The position numbers were made by a program, and so were the translations under genes. Positions 26,531 to 36,286 of a stretch of 43,752 nucleotides of DNA are shown here, one piece after another. The notes under the pieces were generated by a model. That model was not told the origin of the DNA. It saw only the letters and a list, made by a program, of their open reading frames with translations, and made no database searches. Numbering within the stretch: position 1 is the first letter of the stretch; each line of letters starts with the position of its first letter. Source of the stretch: Candidatus Electrothrix aarhusensis (GTDB lineage: Bacteria > Desulfobacterota > Desulfobulbia > Desulfobulbales > Desulfobulbaceae); the NCBI GenBank assembly GCA_004028505.1, contig MTKO01000083.1, positions 1 through 43,752 on the forward strand, read 5' to 3'.

Positions 26531-26898
26531 AAACTCTCCTGAAAAAGGATAAATATTTCGTCTCTACCAATAATGGGCAAAAATAATCTCCAATACCCTT
26601 CTAGCAGAATCAGTCTATTGTACCTATTGCGTCGTTGGAAGCAAGAAGAATTCCGCCACCCCCTCAAAGAATCTTCTAGGCACTAACGAGCATTGCCTTC
26701 ATGTCTTCAATCTATTGTAAAACCTGCAAGTTGATCACTCCTCATCTTTTCTTTTTCTCTCCTTGACTCATGAGAGTTAACAAAAAAAATTCCGCCCCAG
26801 TGCGAATTATGAAAAAAGCAGCTTGCAGGAACCCGTTTTTTTGCTACACTAAAAAATTCGTCGTAAATAAAGGCGACCACAAAATCATCGGATAAAAA
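26531..26898. other. Divergent intergenic region, DUF533 gene / dgt
   Basis: This gap of 368 bp has no convincing gene. I see runs of pyrimidines (CTTTTTCTCTCC near 26750) and the ribosome site of the DUF533 gene at its left edge, but no clear hairpin, repeat or consensus promoter. Confidence 0.4.
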
Positions 26899-27627
26899 AT
26901 GGAGAAAGGCAGCTCGCTGTTTACTGGTTTGAGAGACAAACTTGCCGGGGAAGAAAAAAGCTGTTTTTCCCCCCTTGCCTGCCTCAGCCAAGATAGCATT
27001 CGTAGAAAAAAGGAGAACCAACAGGGGTACCGACAACCGTTTGCCAAGGACGCCGACCGGATTCTTCATTCCAAAGCCTACACCCGCTATATCGATAAAA
27101 CCCAAGTTTTTTCGCTGATCGATAACGATCACATCACGCATCGCGTGCTGCACGTACAATTGGTCTCCAGAATAGCCAGAACAGCAGGGCATTTTCTGGG
27201 ATTAAATGAAGATCTGATTGAGGCGATTGCCTTGGGTCACGACACCGGTCATCCTCCTTTCGGACATGAAGGGGAACATATTTTGGACCGTCTGTGTCAG
27301 GCTCATGGATTACCCGGCTTTCACCATAATATCCAGTCAGTTCAGTTCCTGGATAGGATTGGAAAAAAGGCACGGGCTGGAATCTTACCCTTTCACTCCT
27401 GTTATGAATAACTTTTTTCATTCTATCTGGATCAGCTCACCAGGGGATCTTCCCCGAAAAAATTAGAGAGGATTTTTTGGCATTCCATGTCAGAGACCTA
27501 TCTTAACAACCATGCACCGGCAGCTCTCGTCAGAGATTACCTCGCCGGGATGACAGATAAATTTTTCCTACACCAAGCTGAATGGCTTGGATGCGATGTA
27601 CCGGAGTGGAAATGTATAGTAAATTAA
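26899..27627 (+). pseudogene. dgt: dGTP triphosphohydrolase, internally deleted and interrupted
   Basis: The first 160 codons are a good HD-domain dNTP triphosphohydrolase: FSPLACLSQDSIRRKKENQQ, QPFAKDADRILHSKAYTRY, THRVLHVQLVSRIART and the metal-binding His-Asp in AIALGHDTGHPPFGHEGE. After VQFLDRIGKKARAG the sequence leaves the family and meets TAA at 27409. The same frame then resumes with YLDQLTRGSSPKKLERIFWH and RDYLAGMTDKFFLHQAE, the normal C-terminus, ending at 27627. About 150-200 residues of the central domain are missing. Because the frame is the same on both sides, a large deletion (or an assembly collapse) is more likely than a point indel. The 3' end overlaps the start of the ClC gene by 16 bp, suggesting they were one operon. 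Confidence 0.8.
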
Positions 27628-29393
27628 AAGGCTTTATACCAGGTGAAAACACAGCTGTCATTATGACTGCTGCTGTCATCGGTCTCTTGGCCGGTTGTGT
27701 AATTATTGTTTTTCACGAGTCGGTAGAGCTTGTCCATACATATATTTTTGAGCAGGGCTCAGAGCTTCTGCAGATTCACAAGGGAGGGTGGCATAGACTG
27801 CTTCTTCCCCTTATCCCTATGTCTGGTATGATTTTGCTTATTCCTCTTTCCTGGATGTGGCCGGGAAAGGTTAATGGATACGGCTTCACGAAATTTCTCC
27901 GACGGGTAAACTTGGAGAACGGAGTCATTAATGCCCGCAATATTTTTATTAAAATAGCTGCTACAGCCATCACCATCGGTTCTGGAAATTCAGCCGGGGT
28001 GGAAGGACCAACTGCACAAATCGGCGGTGCTCTCGGATCCCAGTTCGGACAGAGACTCAGGGTCTCGGGAGCCCGAATGAAGGTCTATATCGCTGCCGGT
28101 AGTGCCGGTGCTATTGCAGGTATCTTTAACGCGCCATTAGCCGGTATATTTTTTGCGGCAGAAATCATCCTGCTCGGCACCTATAAAATCTCTTCCTTTT
28201 CCGCCCTAGTGGTTGCCTCAGCCATGTCTACAGTGGTTTCCCGTGCCTATTATGGTAAGATACCTGCCTTTCCCATCCCGGACTACCACATGGTCAACCC
28301 GCTTGTAGAGATCCCTCTGTACGTGGTCATGGCCATACTCATCGGTCTACTTGCTGTTGTTCATATCCGTTTTTTTTATTTTGTCCGAGACTGGTTCCGC
28401 GAACTCTCTCTTCCAGAACATGCGAAACCCATTATCGGTGCCTTCCTGGTAGGTAGTATCGGCATAGTTTTCCCCCAGGTTATGGGAGACGGCTATGAAT
28501 ACATTGAACAGGTTTTGGCCGGTGATGGAATAGTCTGGGTAATGCTGGCTCTAATCGCCTTAAAATCAGTGGCCACAGCCATAACCCTCGGATCTGGTGG
28601 GGCTGGCGGCGTATTCGCACCAGCCTTGTTTATCGGAGCGGTGATCGGCGGGGCCTTCGGCGGTGTTGTCCATGCCTTACTCCCAAATCTGACCGCCACA
28701 CCAGCAGCCTATGCGACTATTGGTATTGGGGCTTTTCTGGCCGCCTCAACCCATGCCCCCATGACAGCTATTTTTCTGCTCGTCGAGATGACAGGAAATT
28801 ATATGATTATCGTCCCGGTCATGCTGACCGCCATTGTAGGCACGGTGACGGCCAATAAATTCTACAGTGACTCTATCGATACGGTGGATTTCACCCGTGA
28901 AGGAATTAATATCCATGAAGGGCGAGAGGTGGCTATCCTCAGGTCCATTCGCGTGGGCAAGGCAATCAGTGAGGATGTTGATTTTATCAGCGAAACTGCT
29001 AATATTAACAATTTACTGGACCTCTTTGCCATTGCTAAGGACTCTCTCTATTTTCCCGTGGTTGATCATGAAGGAAAGATGGTTGGTGTTGTCTCTATGC
29101 AGGATGTAAAGACAATTCTCCATGATGAGCAAAAGCGATGCTGCCATCTGGTCGGTGCTATTTGCAGTCGCGATGTCATCACCCTAACCCCGGATCATAA
29201 CCTGTTTGAAGCGATGCAGCTCTTTGATGTCAAAGGCATTGAGGAAATTCCCGTGGTTGAAAGCATGGAGGAACAATGGGTTGTTGGCAAGCTCAAGCGA
29301 AGAGACGTAATTTCTGTGTATAATCATGAAGTACTGAAACGAGGAATCAGCGAAAAAGCTGAGGATATTCGGCTCCTCTGTTCATCATCATAG
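27612..29393 (+). CDS. ClC-family chloride channel/transporter with C-terminal CBS pair
   Basis: I prefer ATG 27612 (MYSKLKGFIPG), which has GGAG six bases upstream, over the earlier ATG 27582. The 593-residue protein has the ClC fold with the selectivity motifs GSGNSAGVEGPTAQIGG (the family's G-x-EGP) and GSGGAGGVFAPALFIGAVIGG (GxFxP), two internally related halves and about 16 membrane helices. The cytoplasmic C-terminus carries two CBS domains (about VGKAISEDVDF to VSMQDVKTILHD, and ICSRDVITLTPDH to GKLKRRDVISVY) that could bind nucleotide. It mediates chloride flux or chloride/proton exchange. Confidence 0.94.
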   Translation: MYSKLKGFIPGENTAVIMTAAVIGLLAGCVIIVFHESVELVHTYIFEQGSELLQIHKGGWHRLLLPLIPMSGMILLIPLSWMWPGKVNGYGFTKFLRRVNLENGVINARNIFIKIAATAITIGSGNSAGVEGPTAQIGGALGSQFGQRLRVSGARMKVYIAAGSAGAIAGIFNAPLAGIFFAAEIILLGTYKISSFSALVVASAMSTVVSRAYYGKIPAFPIPDYHMVNPLVEIPLYVVMAILIGLLAVVHIRFFYFVRDWFRELSLPEHAKPIIGAFLVGSIGIVFPQVMGDGYEYIEQVLAGDGIVWVMLALIALKSVATAITLGSGGAGGVFAPALFIGAVIGGAFGGVVHALLPNLTATPAAYATIGIGAFLAASTHAPMTAIFLLVEMTGNYMIIVPVMLTAIVGTVTANKFYSDSIDTVDFTREGINIHEGREVAILRSIRVGKAISEDVDFISETANINNLLDLFAIAKDSLYFPVVDHEGKMVGVVSMQDVKTILHDEQKRCCHLVGAICSRDVITLTPDHNLFEAMQLFDVKGIEEIPVVESMEEQWVVGKLKRRDVISVYNHEVLKRGISEKAEDIRLLCSSS

Positions 29394-29480
29394 CCCCCAT
29401 CCAGGCCCTGCCAGCCGGGACAAAAAATCCAGAGCAAGAAAAGATACCAAAGTTTACGTAATCTTACCAAATCACTACCT

Positions 29481-29856
29481 ATGAAAATCACCCTTTTTTC
29501 CTTTGGCTTTAAACATGGATATCCTGAGGCTAACATCGTTTGGGATGTTCGTTTTCTCCCTAACCCCTATTGTGGATGATCTACGGGAATATACCGGTCT
29601 GGAAAAGCAGATTTCCGCCTATGCCCTAGACAATGCAACAGGTCAGGAGTTTATAGAGCATTTTTCCTCACTCGTCTCTTTTACTATGAGTAAACATAAG
29701 GCAGGGGGACGGGAGGAACTTCGTTGTGCCATAGGCTGCACTGGCGGGCGTCATCGTTCCGTTGCCGTGACCGAGTATCTGCGCAACGCCCTGTCTGAAT
29801 GCCTTGACAGTGAGGATGAGCTGATTGTGTATCATAGAGATATTGAGAAAAGGTAG
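29481..29856 (+). CDS. Stand-alone RapZ C-terminal-domain protein (frameshifted)
   Basis: From ATG 29481 the product reads [20 protein letters not shown] then [10 protein letters not shown], the start of the C-terminal domain of RapZ/YvcJ. At about 29570 the frame must shift (two bases missing or one extra) to continue as [17 protein letters not shown] and the signature [13 protein letters not shown], ending VYHRDIEKR. The domain of about 125 residues stands without the N-terminal P-loop ATPase of RapZ. In enterobacteria this domain binds the small RNAs GlmY/GlmZ; in stand-alone form its role is not established. No ribosome site is obvious. Confidence 0.82.
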
Positions 29857-29857
29857 T

Positions 29858-29882
29858 AGGGGCAACAGCACGCTGTGCCCCT
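29858..29882. repeat. Short GTAGGGGC-type hairpin
   Basis: AGGGGCA...TGCCCCT with an inner CAGC/GCTG stem forms a near-perfect hairpin just after the RapZ-domain stop. The arms match the ends of the longer repeats at 1849 and 3608; the middle is missing. It may be a mini-derivative or a chance hairpin acting as a terminator (no T-tract). Confidence 0.45.
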
Positions 29883-29918
29883 GCTGAAACATAACATGTC
29901 TAACCAGGAGGAAACATC

Positions 29919-30305
29919 ATGAAAGAATTGTTCAAAAATATGTTGTACACCGGTGTTGGAGCCGCTTTTCTCACCCGTGACAAACTTGATGAGATACGCA
30001 AGGACTTGGTAGATCGTGGCAACCTGACCAAGGAAGAAGGTAAAGAATTCGTTGAAGACCTGCTCAAAAAATCAAATAGTGCCCGTGATCAGCTGGAAAT
30101 CTGGATGGGGCGTCAGGTGGAAGAGCGCATCAAAGGGTTCAACCTTGCAACAACGGACGAGGTAGCAGAGCTGCGGCTCAAGGTGGAAGAATTGCAGGTC
30201 GCATTACAGACCGCTTTAAAGAGCAGGGAAAAGCCGGAAACGAACGGCAAAGACGCTGAAAGCGCTGAGAACGCCGAAAACGCTGAACGCACTGAAGATG
30301 CGTAA
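29919..30305 (+). CDS. Phasin-superfamily protein
   Basis: The 128-residue protein begins KELFKNMLYTGVGAAFLTRDK, then KDLVDRGNLTKEEGKEFVED and a long helix, VAELRLKVEELQVALQTALK, with leucine-heptad character; the tail is Lys/Glu/Ala-rich with an AENAEN(A)E repeat. This layout is that of the small phasin-like proteins, coiled-coil proteins best known on polyhydroxyalkanoate granules. No PHA synthase is in the window, so storage-granule binding is not shown. A strong ribosome site (AGGAGG) precedes the ATG. The ABC1 kinase gene begins six bases after its stop, implying co-translation. Confidence 0.8.
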   Translation: MKELFKNMLYTGVGAAFLTRDKLDEIRKDLVDRGNLTKEEGKEFVEDLLKKSNSARDQLEIWMGRQVEERIKGFNLATTDEVAELRLKVEELQVALQTALKSREKPETNGKDAESAENAENAERTEDA

Positions 30306-30311
30306 ATTTTA

Positions 30312-32056
30312 ATGGTCAGCATCAGGCGACTCGGTGCCATTAACCGCACCTACCGACATCTTACCCGATACCGGCAAATCCTGCGGATCCTGTTTAAATA
30401 CGGTTTTCATGATCTGGTCGATTATTTGCATCTCGACCATTATCTGGAAACCGGCCTACAGATGATCAGCCGTAAACCCCGTGAGCAGATATTCCGCTAT
30501 TCCCGGCCGGAACGTCTGCGCATGGGATTGGAAGAATTGGGACCCACCTTTATCAAGCTGGGCCAGTTGCTTTCGACCCGCCCTGATTTCGCTCCACCTG
30601 ACTATCTTGATGAATTAAGGAAACTTCAGGATAATGTCCCGCCCTTTTCCTACGAAGAAGTACAGCAGATTTTCCAAGAAGATCAAGGGAAAGATCCCAC
30701 GGAAATTTTCACCGACTTTGCTGTTACCCCTTTAGCTGCCGCCTCTATTGGGCAGGTCCATCTTGCACGCATTTCCTCAGATTCTCTCAAAAGCACAACT
30801 CGTTCCCCAAAAAACCAAAAAGCTTCAAAGCGAGATGTGGTGGTCAAGGTTCAGCGCCCTGGCCTAGAGAGTATCATTGAGGTCGACCTGGAGATCCTGC
30901 TCAGATCGCCACCTTGATGGAAGATCATTTTGAGGAGGTTCAGGGGCATCAGCCCACTGCTATTGTAGAGGAATTCGCCCTCAGTCTTTCCCGAGAGATT
31001 GACTTCACGATTGAGCTTGCCAATATTCATCATTTTTCCAAACTGTTATCTGATAACCCTACTATATATGTGCCCGAAGTCTTTCCAGAACTCTCTACGG
31101 AAAGAATTCTGGTGATGGAGCGCGTAAACGGCATCAAGGCCTCTGATATTTCTGAGCTGAAAAAACAGGGCTACAATCTCAGTCTCATTGCCGAACGAGG
31201 TGCCAACCTCGTCATGGAGCAAATTTTTCTTCATGGCTTTTTTCATGCTGATCCACATCCGGGAAATCTCTTTATCTTACCGGGAAACACAATCTGCTTT
31301 ATTGATTTCGGCCAGATGGGCAGACTGCTCCTAAAGGACAGGGAAAATTTTACAGACTTTATCCTCAGTATTACCTCAGGTAATGAAAACGAAGCTGTCA
31401 ATAGCATCCTCAAAATGACTGTGCATAAAGGCGAGATAGTTCGCGATAGACTGGCTCTGGATATCAGCGAGTTAGTGAGCCGTTACATGCACCTGCCCAT
31501 TGGTGAATTGGAGGTGGAAAAAATACATTTTGAACTGCTGAAGCTCCTGAGCAAGCATAAACTTTTTTTAAAACCCAACCTCTACCTGATGTTTAAGGCA
31601 TTGGCAACAGTTGAGGGCGTTGGGACGATGCTTGCCCCGGAGATTGAGCTCATCGCCTTGGCCAAGCCTTTTATGAAAAAAATCAAGCTCGACAGGGTAC
31701 ATCCTCGCCGCTTGGTTGATGATCTTTCCATAACCGGGTACCAGTACCTCAGCTTGATCCGTGATCTCCCCGGCGAAACCCGCAGTATCCTTACCCAGCT
31801 TCGCCAGGGCAGAATGAAACTGGAATTTAAACACAGAGGACTGCTCCCACTGGAACGGGCTCTTTATCGGATTTCCAACCGGATTGCCTTTGCCATTGTT
31901 CTTGCTGCCCAGATTATTGGTTCCTCCCTGATTGTCCTTTCGGGCATCAAACCACGTTGGCACGGCATCCCTGTTATAGGTCTGGCAGGTTTTCTTATTG
32001 CCGCAATGATGGGTTTCTGGCTGCTCATTTCTATCCTTCGACGCGGCAAGCTATGA
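30312..32056 (+). CDS. UbiB/AarF (ABC1) family atypical kinase (frameshifted)
   Basis: The 580-residue protein has the ABC1 signatures: the KxGQ motif in PTFIKLGQLLSTRPDF, the Ala-rich loop AAASIGQVHLAR, VVKVQRPG, HADPHPGNLFILPG and FIDFGQMGRL. Two C-terminal membrane helices follow (IAFAIVLAAQIIGSSLIVLS and VIGLAGFLIAAMMGFWLL). One base is missing at 30899-30903: CTCAG where CTCCAG is expected. Restoring it joins VDLEILLQIATLMEDHFEEV without a gap. UbiB proteins support ubiquinone or other isoprenoid-lipid metabolism through ATPase activity at the membrane. The upstream neighbour, six bases away, is the phasin-like gene. Confidence 0.92.
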
Positions 32057-32113
32057 TGCGGGGATGCGGGACAATCTGATGAGGACAAGGTGAACGTACA
32101 GATGTAAGTACTG

Positions 32114-34381
32114 ATGTCAAATCATTCGAGATTGCATGCACTTATTGAGAAATCTATGAATAAACAATCTATGCAGCCGGTGTGTGGATTAGCTCTTACC
32201 TCCCTGCTTTTCTCGGCTGCCCTGCCCCTTTCCTTCATATTTGTCTTCACATTATATTTGAATACATGGGATTGGGTCTATGAACCTCTTCATTCCCTTA
32301 TTGAATCACTGGGTTCATTTGCCGCCATAACGCTGGCCCTGTTTATTTTGATAATGCGGCGTAACCGACAGCTCCGCCCGAGGTATCTCTGGATTGCCAG
32401 CACCTTGATGGGCATGGGAGTGCTTGATCTCTTTCATGCCAGCATGCCGCCAGGAAAAATTTTCATCTGGCTTCATTGTCTCGCAACACTGCTTGGTGGT
32501 CTAACTCTTGCTTTAGTTCTGCTACCGGAGCGTCTCGCCAGTTTTCCTGGCTTGCAATTTTTGCCCTGTGCAACAGGAGTGTGTAGTGCTTTTCTTGGCA
32601 CACTCTCTTTTTTCTTTCCAGAATATCTACCGATAATGGGAGAAAATGAAAATTTTTCTCTTCTTGCCGACAGCATGAACACTGTAGGTGGCCTAGGATT
32701 TCTTCTTGCCTGGTTTCATTTTTGTTGGTGGGATGTTACAGAAGAATTTCGCAATGAAAATATTCTGTTGGCAAACTTCAGTCTTCTCTTTGCCACTGCC
32801 GTACTGTTATTTGACGTATCAACCTTATGGAGCCCGGCCTGGTGGATGATGCATGTTGTTCGGCTCTTCGCCTATCTCGTGCTTCTTCAATTTTTCTTGA
32901 AGATATATAGCCGAGACATAGGCTACATCCGTCAAAATCAATTGGAATTAAAAAAACTCCTAGCTGAAAATAACGAACGAATCAAAGAGCTTAACTGCCT
33001 GTACGGTCTTTCTCGCCTAGCAGAAGCAGAACATTCTGATGCTGCACTCACCAATATCCTCAAGGATATGGTGGAGCTTATCGCCTCCTCATGGCAACAT
33101 ACAGACTCTGCTGGCGCACGCATCATTATTGACAACGATGAGATTGCAAGCGATACGTTTGAGGAAACCCAATGGATACAGGAAGCTCCTGTTATTCTCA
33201 ACGGAGACACACGGGGCCGAGTCCAGATCTGTTACAGCTGCAAATTTCCTGATGCCTATGAAGGCCCGTTTCTGAAGGAAGAGCGACACTTGATCAATGA
33301 GATCGCTGTCCGACTCGGCAATATCATACAGAGAAAGAATGCCGATATCGAGCTGCGCAAGGCTTTTGAATTCAACAATAAAATAATAGAGGAATTTCCC
33401 GTTGGCCTCTCTGTCTACAATAATAATGGAGAATGCATCGCCATCAACGGCTGCATGAAAAAAATTACAGGTTTTTACCAAGAACAGCAACTCTGCTCGA
33501 ATTATAATGAAATTGATTACTGGCAAGAAACCGGTCTCTGCGCCGCAGCAAAACAGAGTATTGCACTGCACACCAACATATGCCATAATTTTAAGCTTGA
33601 GGATGCAAGCGGAAAACAACATTTTCTCAAAGGCATCTTTGTGCCCTTTCTGCTCTATGACGAACAGCGCCTCCTCTTGATGATAGAAGACATTACCGAA
33701 CGAAGAGAGGCTGAAGATATACTCAAGTCGGCCCTGCTTGAAAAAGAATCTCTGTTGAAAGAGATCCATCATCGGGTCAAAAATAATATGCAGATCGTTG
33801 CCAGCCTCATGTTCCTGCAAGCTCAGAATATCAAAAATCAAGAAGCCTTTGCTATCCTTCAGGAAAGCCAAGACCGGGTAAAAAGTATGAGCCTAGTGCA
33901 TGAACTGCTGTATCAATCCGAAAACCTCTCCAAGGTGCCTTTTAAAGAATATGTCGAGACCCTTGTCTCATCCCTGCGCCAATCCTACAATGCCCATGAT
34001 GTTTTGTTTCAGATAGAGGCTGAATCTATTGATCTTCCCGTGGATACCGCAGTACCATGCGGTTTAATCGTGAATGAGCTTATAACTAACAGTTTCAAAC
34101 ATGCCTTTAAACAGGCCATCAAACAAACCGTTAAAGACGAAGAAATTAAAAGCGAAGAAATTCTTCGGTCAGGCATCCTGACTGTTCGTTTTATCAGGGA
34201 GAACGGGACCTGCCTACTTTCTGTAAGCGATAACGGTTCTGGATTTCCAATCGATTACGACTGGGGTTCATCCAGCACCCTCGGGTTAAACCTCATTCGC
34301 ACCCTGTCAACCCAGCTGGATGCTGCATTGGAATTTGAAAATCAGGGTGGCCTCACCTGCCGGTTACGTTTTCCCACCTGA
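32114..34381 (+). CDS. Membrane sensor histidine kinase, MASE3-type sensor + PAS + HisKA_2
   Basis: The 755-residue protein has eight or so N-terminal membrane spans (about 22-275) resembling a MASE3 sensor (GVLDLFHASMPPG). A linker and GAF-like segment (about 300-410) follow, then a PAS-like region (about 415-530, IIEEFPVGLSVYNNNGECIA...IEDITERREAED), a HisKA_2 dimerisation/phosphoacceptor helix (LLKEIHHRVKNNMQIVASL) and a HATPase domain (PCGLIVNELITNSFKHAF; SDNGSGFP; LGLNLIRTL). Start ATG 32114 has no clear ribosome site; ATG 32156 is an alternative. The signal sensed is unknown. A hybrid kinase with two receiver domains follows on the same strand, so the pair may act together. Confidence 0.88.
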   Translation: MSNHSRLHALIEKSMNKQSMQPVCGLALTSLLFSAALPLSFIFVFTLYLNTWDWVYEPLHSLIESLGSFAAITLALFILIMRRNRQLRPRYLWIASTLMGMGVLDLFHASMPPGKIFIWLHCLATLLGGLTLALVLLPERLASFPGLQFLPCATGVCSAFLGTLSFFFPEYLPIMGENENFSLLADSMNTVGGLGFLLAWFHFCWWDVTEEFRNENILLANFSLLFATAVLLFDVSTLWSPAWWMMHVVRLFAYLVLLQFFLKIYSRDIGYIRQNQLELKKLLAENNERIKELNCLYGLSRLAEAEHSDAALTNILKDMVELIASSWQHTDSAGARIIIDNDEIASDTFEETQWIQEAPVILNGDTRGRVQICYSCKFPDAYEGPFLKEERHLINEIAVRLGNIIQRKNADIELRKAFEFNNKIIEEFPVGLSVYNNNGECIAINGCMKKITGFYQEQQLCSNYNEIDYWQETGLCAAAKQSIALHTNICHNFKLEDASGKQHFLKGIFVPFLLYDEQRLLLMIEDITERREAEDILKSALLEKESLLKEIHHRVKNNMQIVASLMFLQAQNIKNQEAFAILQESQDRVKSMSLVHELLYQSENLSKVPFKEYVETLVSSLRQSYNAHDVLFQIEAESIDLPVDTAVPCGLIVNELITNSFKHAFKQAIKQTVKDEEIKSEEILRSGILTVRFIRENGTCLLSVSDNGSGFPIDYDWGSSSTLGLNLIRTLSTQLDAALEFENQGGLTCRLRFPT

Positions 34382-34476
34382 TACTCACCACCCTTTTTTA
34401 AGGGAAAAACGGAACTAACTCAATGATATCAGCTAACTAAGAGATCTTTTTTGGATAATCAGATAAGCAAATAAAA

Positions 34477-36167
34477 ATGACCATGAATGACAACGATAAG
34501 GTTATACGGATACTGATAGTTGAAGATGAGGCAATTATCGGCATGGAACTTCAGGTTAGGCTCGTCAGGCAGGGCTACGAAGTTCCCTTTGTCGTGGATA
34601 CCGGTATCAAGCAATTGACAAGGCCGGAGAGCTGCAACCGGATCTGATCCTCATGGATATCTTTCTAAAAGGAGACATGGACGGGATTGAGGCTGCCGAA
34701 GAAATCCGTCGAAGATATGCCTTTCCCATTGTTTTCCTAACCGCCAACACGGACCAAAAGACCTTTGATCGAGCCAAACGCTCAGCACCTTTGGGGTACA
34801 TCCAGAAGCCCTTTCAAGAAAATGTTCTTTTCTCCACCATTGAGATAGCCTTGTATAAGGGAAGGACGGAAAAAGAACTGGGTCTCTACAGGCATCATCT
34901 TGAGGATATGGTTAGGGAAAAAACCGATGACCTTGTCCGCATCAATCAGGAGCTTATCATAGCCAAGGAAGCTGCTGAGGCGGCAAATGAGGCAAAAACT
35001 GAATTCCTGACCAATATGAGTCATGAGATTCGCACCCCCTTAAATATTATTTTGGGCAATATTCGTCTTGCCTTAGACACCTCTTTATCTCACGACCAGG
35101 AACGTTTTCTTGCCGATGCCTATCAATCATCGGATTCTTTGATGAGTATTCTTAATGATATTCTCGATATTTCCAAGATGGAGGCAAAACAGCTTACTGT
35201 TGAAAATACCCCCTTTGAGCTGCGTTCTTCAATCCACCAGATGACCAAGTCCTTTTATAATCGTACACAAGAAAAAGGGTTGGAGCTGACCTGTAGAATT
35301 GATGATACGGTTCCAGACAGGCTGTTCGGTGATATTCAACGTATTGAACAGATCCTTTGTAAGCTCATGGATAATGCGGTTAAGTTTACCGATTCAGGGG
35401 AAATAGCCCTTGAGATTGATCTGTCTTCACATAATGAAAGGGGGGCGGTTATCCAATTTTGTATTACAGACACCGGGCCAGGTATCAGTGAAGAATTCAA
35501 AAACGAAGTGTTCAACGGCTTTACCCAGGCGGACACCAGTATGACAAGGCGTTTTGGCGGCGTTGGACTGGGGCTTACTGTTTGTGATAAGCTGGTGAGT
35601 TTTTTAGGAGGCAAGATATGGTTTGAAACCCTGTTGAACCAAGGCAGCACATTCTGTTTTTCACTGTATGTAAAACGACAGCAAAACAATAAAGAGAACA
35701 ACAGTTCCAACAGGAGAGATACCGAGAAGAAACTCGGTGTCAGCCTCAATATTCTCTTGGTTGAAGATAATATTTTTAATCAGCAACTCATCAGAACGGT
35801 CTTTCAAGGAAGGGGACACACGGTAACCTCGGCACATGACGGGCTGGAGTGCCTGAAACTGCTGGCGGAAAACGAATATTCCGTTGTGGTCATGGATATC
35901 CAGATGCCTGTTATGGACGGCATTGAGGCGACAAAATATATAAGGGGCTGCGAGCAGGGCGAGTTGTTTTCCGGCAATCAGTACGAAGACGAGCTGACCA
36001 GACTACGCAACCGCATTCAGGGGAAATACACACCAATAGTGGCACTCACGGCCCATGCTATGTCCGAAGACCGAGAAAAATGCCTTCAGGCGGGCATGGA
36101 TGACTACCTGACTAAACCCTTTCGACCGGATAAGGATTTTTCAGTGATAAAGCGGGTTGCGCGATAA
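34477..36167 (+). CDS. Hybrid histidine kinase: REC-HisKA-HATPase-REC (frameshifted in first REC)
   Basis: ATG 34477 opens a receiver domain ([18 protein letters not shown]). One G is missing at about 34605 (GGTATCAAGC for GGTGATCAAGC); restoring it gives [20 protein letters not shown] with the phosphoacceptor Asp, and VFLTANTDQ and YIQKPF. A coiled-coil linker leads to a HisKA domain ([20 protein letters not shown]), a HATPase_c domain ([37 protein letters not shown]) and a second receiver ([57 protein letters not shown]). There is no membrane segment or DNA-binding output, so signalling must pass to another protein. It is the likely partner of the upstream sensor kinase. Confidence 0.9.
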
Positions 36168-36213
36168 ACCCAAAAAATCCTCCCAAAAAAATATATCGAG
36201 CACAGAGCACCAC

Positions 36214-36239
36214 TAGGGGCGACTCACGAATCGCCCCTA
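36214..36239. repeat. Short GTAGGGGC-type hairpin downstream of the hybrid kinase
   Basis: TAGGGGCGA pairs perfectly with TCGCCCCTA over an eight-base loop. The arm is the terminal sequence of the long repeats at 1849-1927 and 3608-3684. It lies between the converging ends of the hybrid kinase and ilvC. Confidence 0.5.
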
Positions 36240-36266
36240 CAGCGTGTCCCGTCTGATAAAATCGAT

Positions 36267-36286
36267 AAGGAATTTTATAATTCCTT
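36267..36286 (-). terminator. Hairpin at the ilvC stop codon
   Basis: AAGGAATT-TTAT-AATTCCTT is a perfect inverted repeat overlapping the ilvC stop. A weak T-rich stretch (GATTTTATC) follows in the direction of ilvC transcription. It is a possible terminator. Confidence 0.4.

Noticed and set aside
26707..27192. Minus-strand frame opposite dgt
   Set aside because: Overlaps the conserved HD domain of dgt on the other strand; no family resemblance.
29394..29480. tRNA or small RNA gene between clc and the RapZ-domain gene
   Set aside because: I could find no cloverleaf or strong hairpin; no tRNA or rRNA gene is evident in any intergenic gap.
33089..33871. 260-codon minus-strand open frame opposite the sensor kinase
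   Set aside because: Antisense to conserved kinase domains, no ribosome site, no recognisable family.
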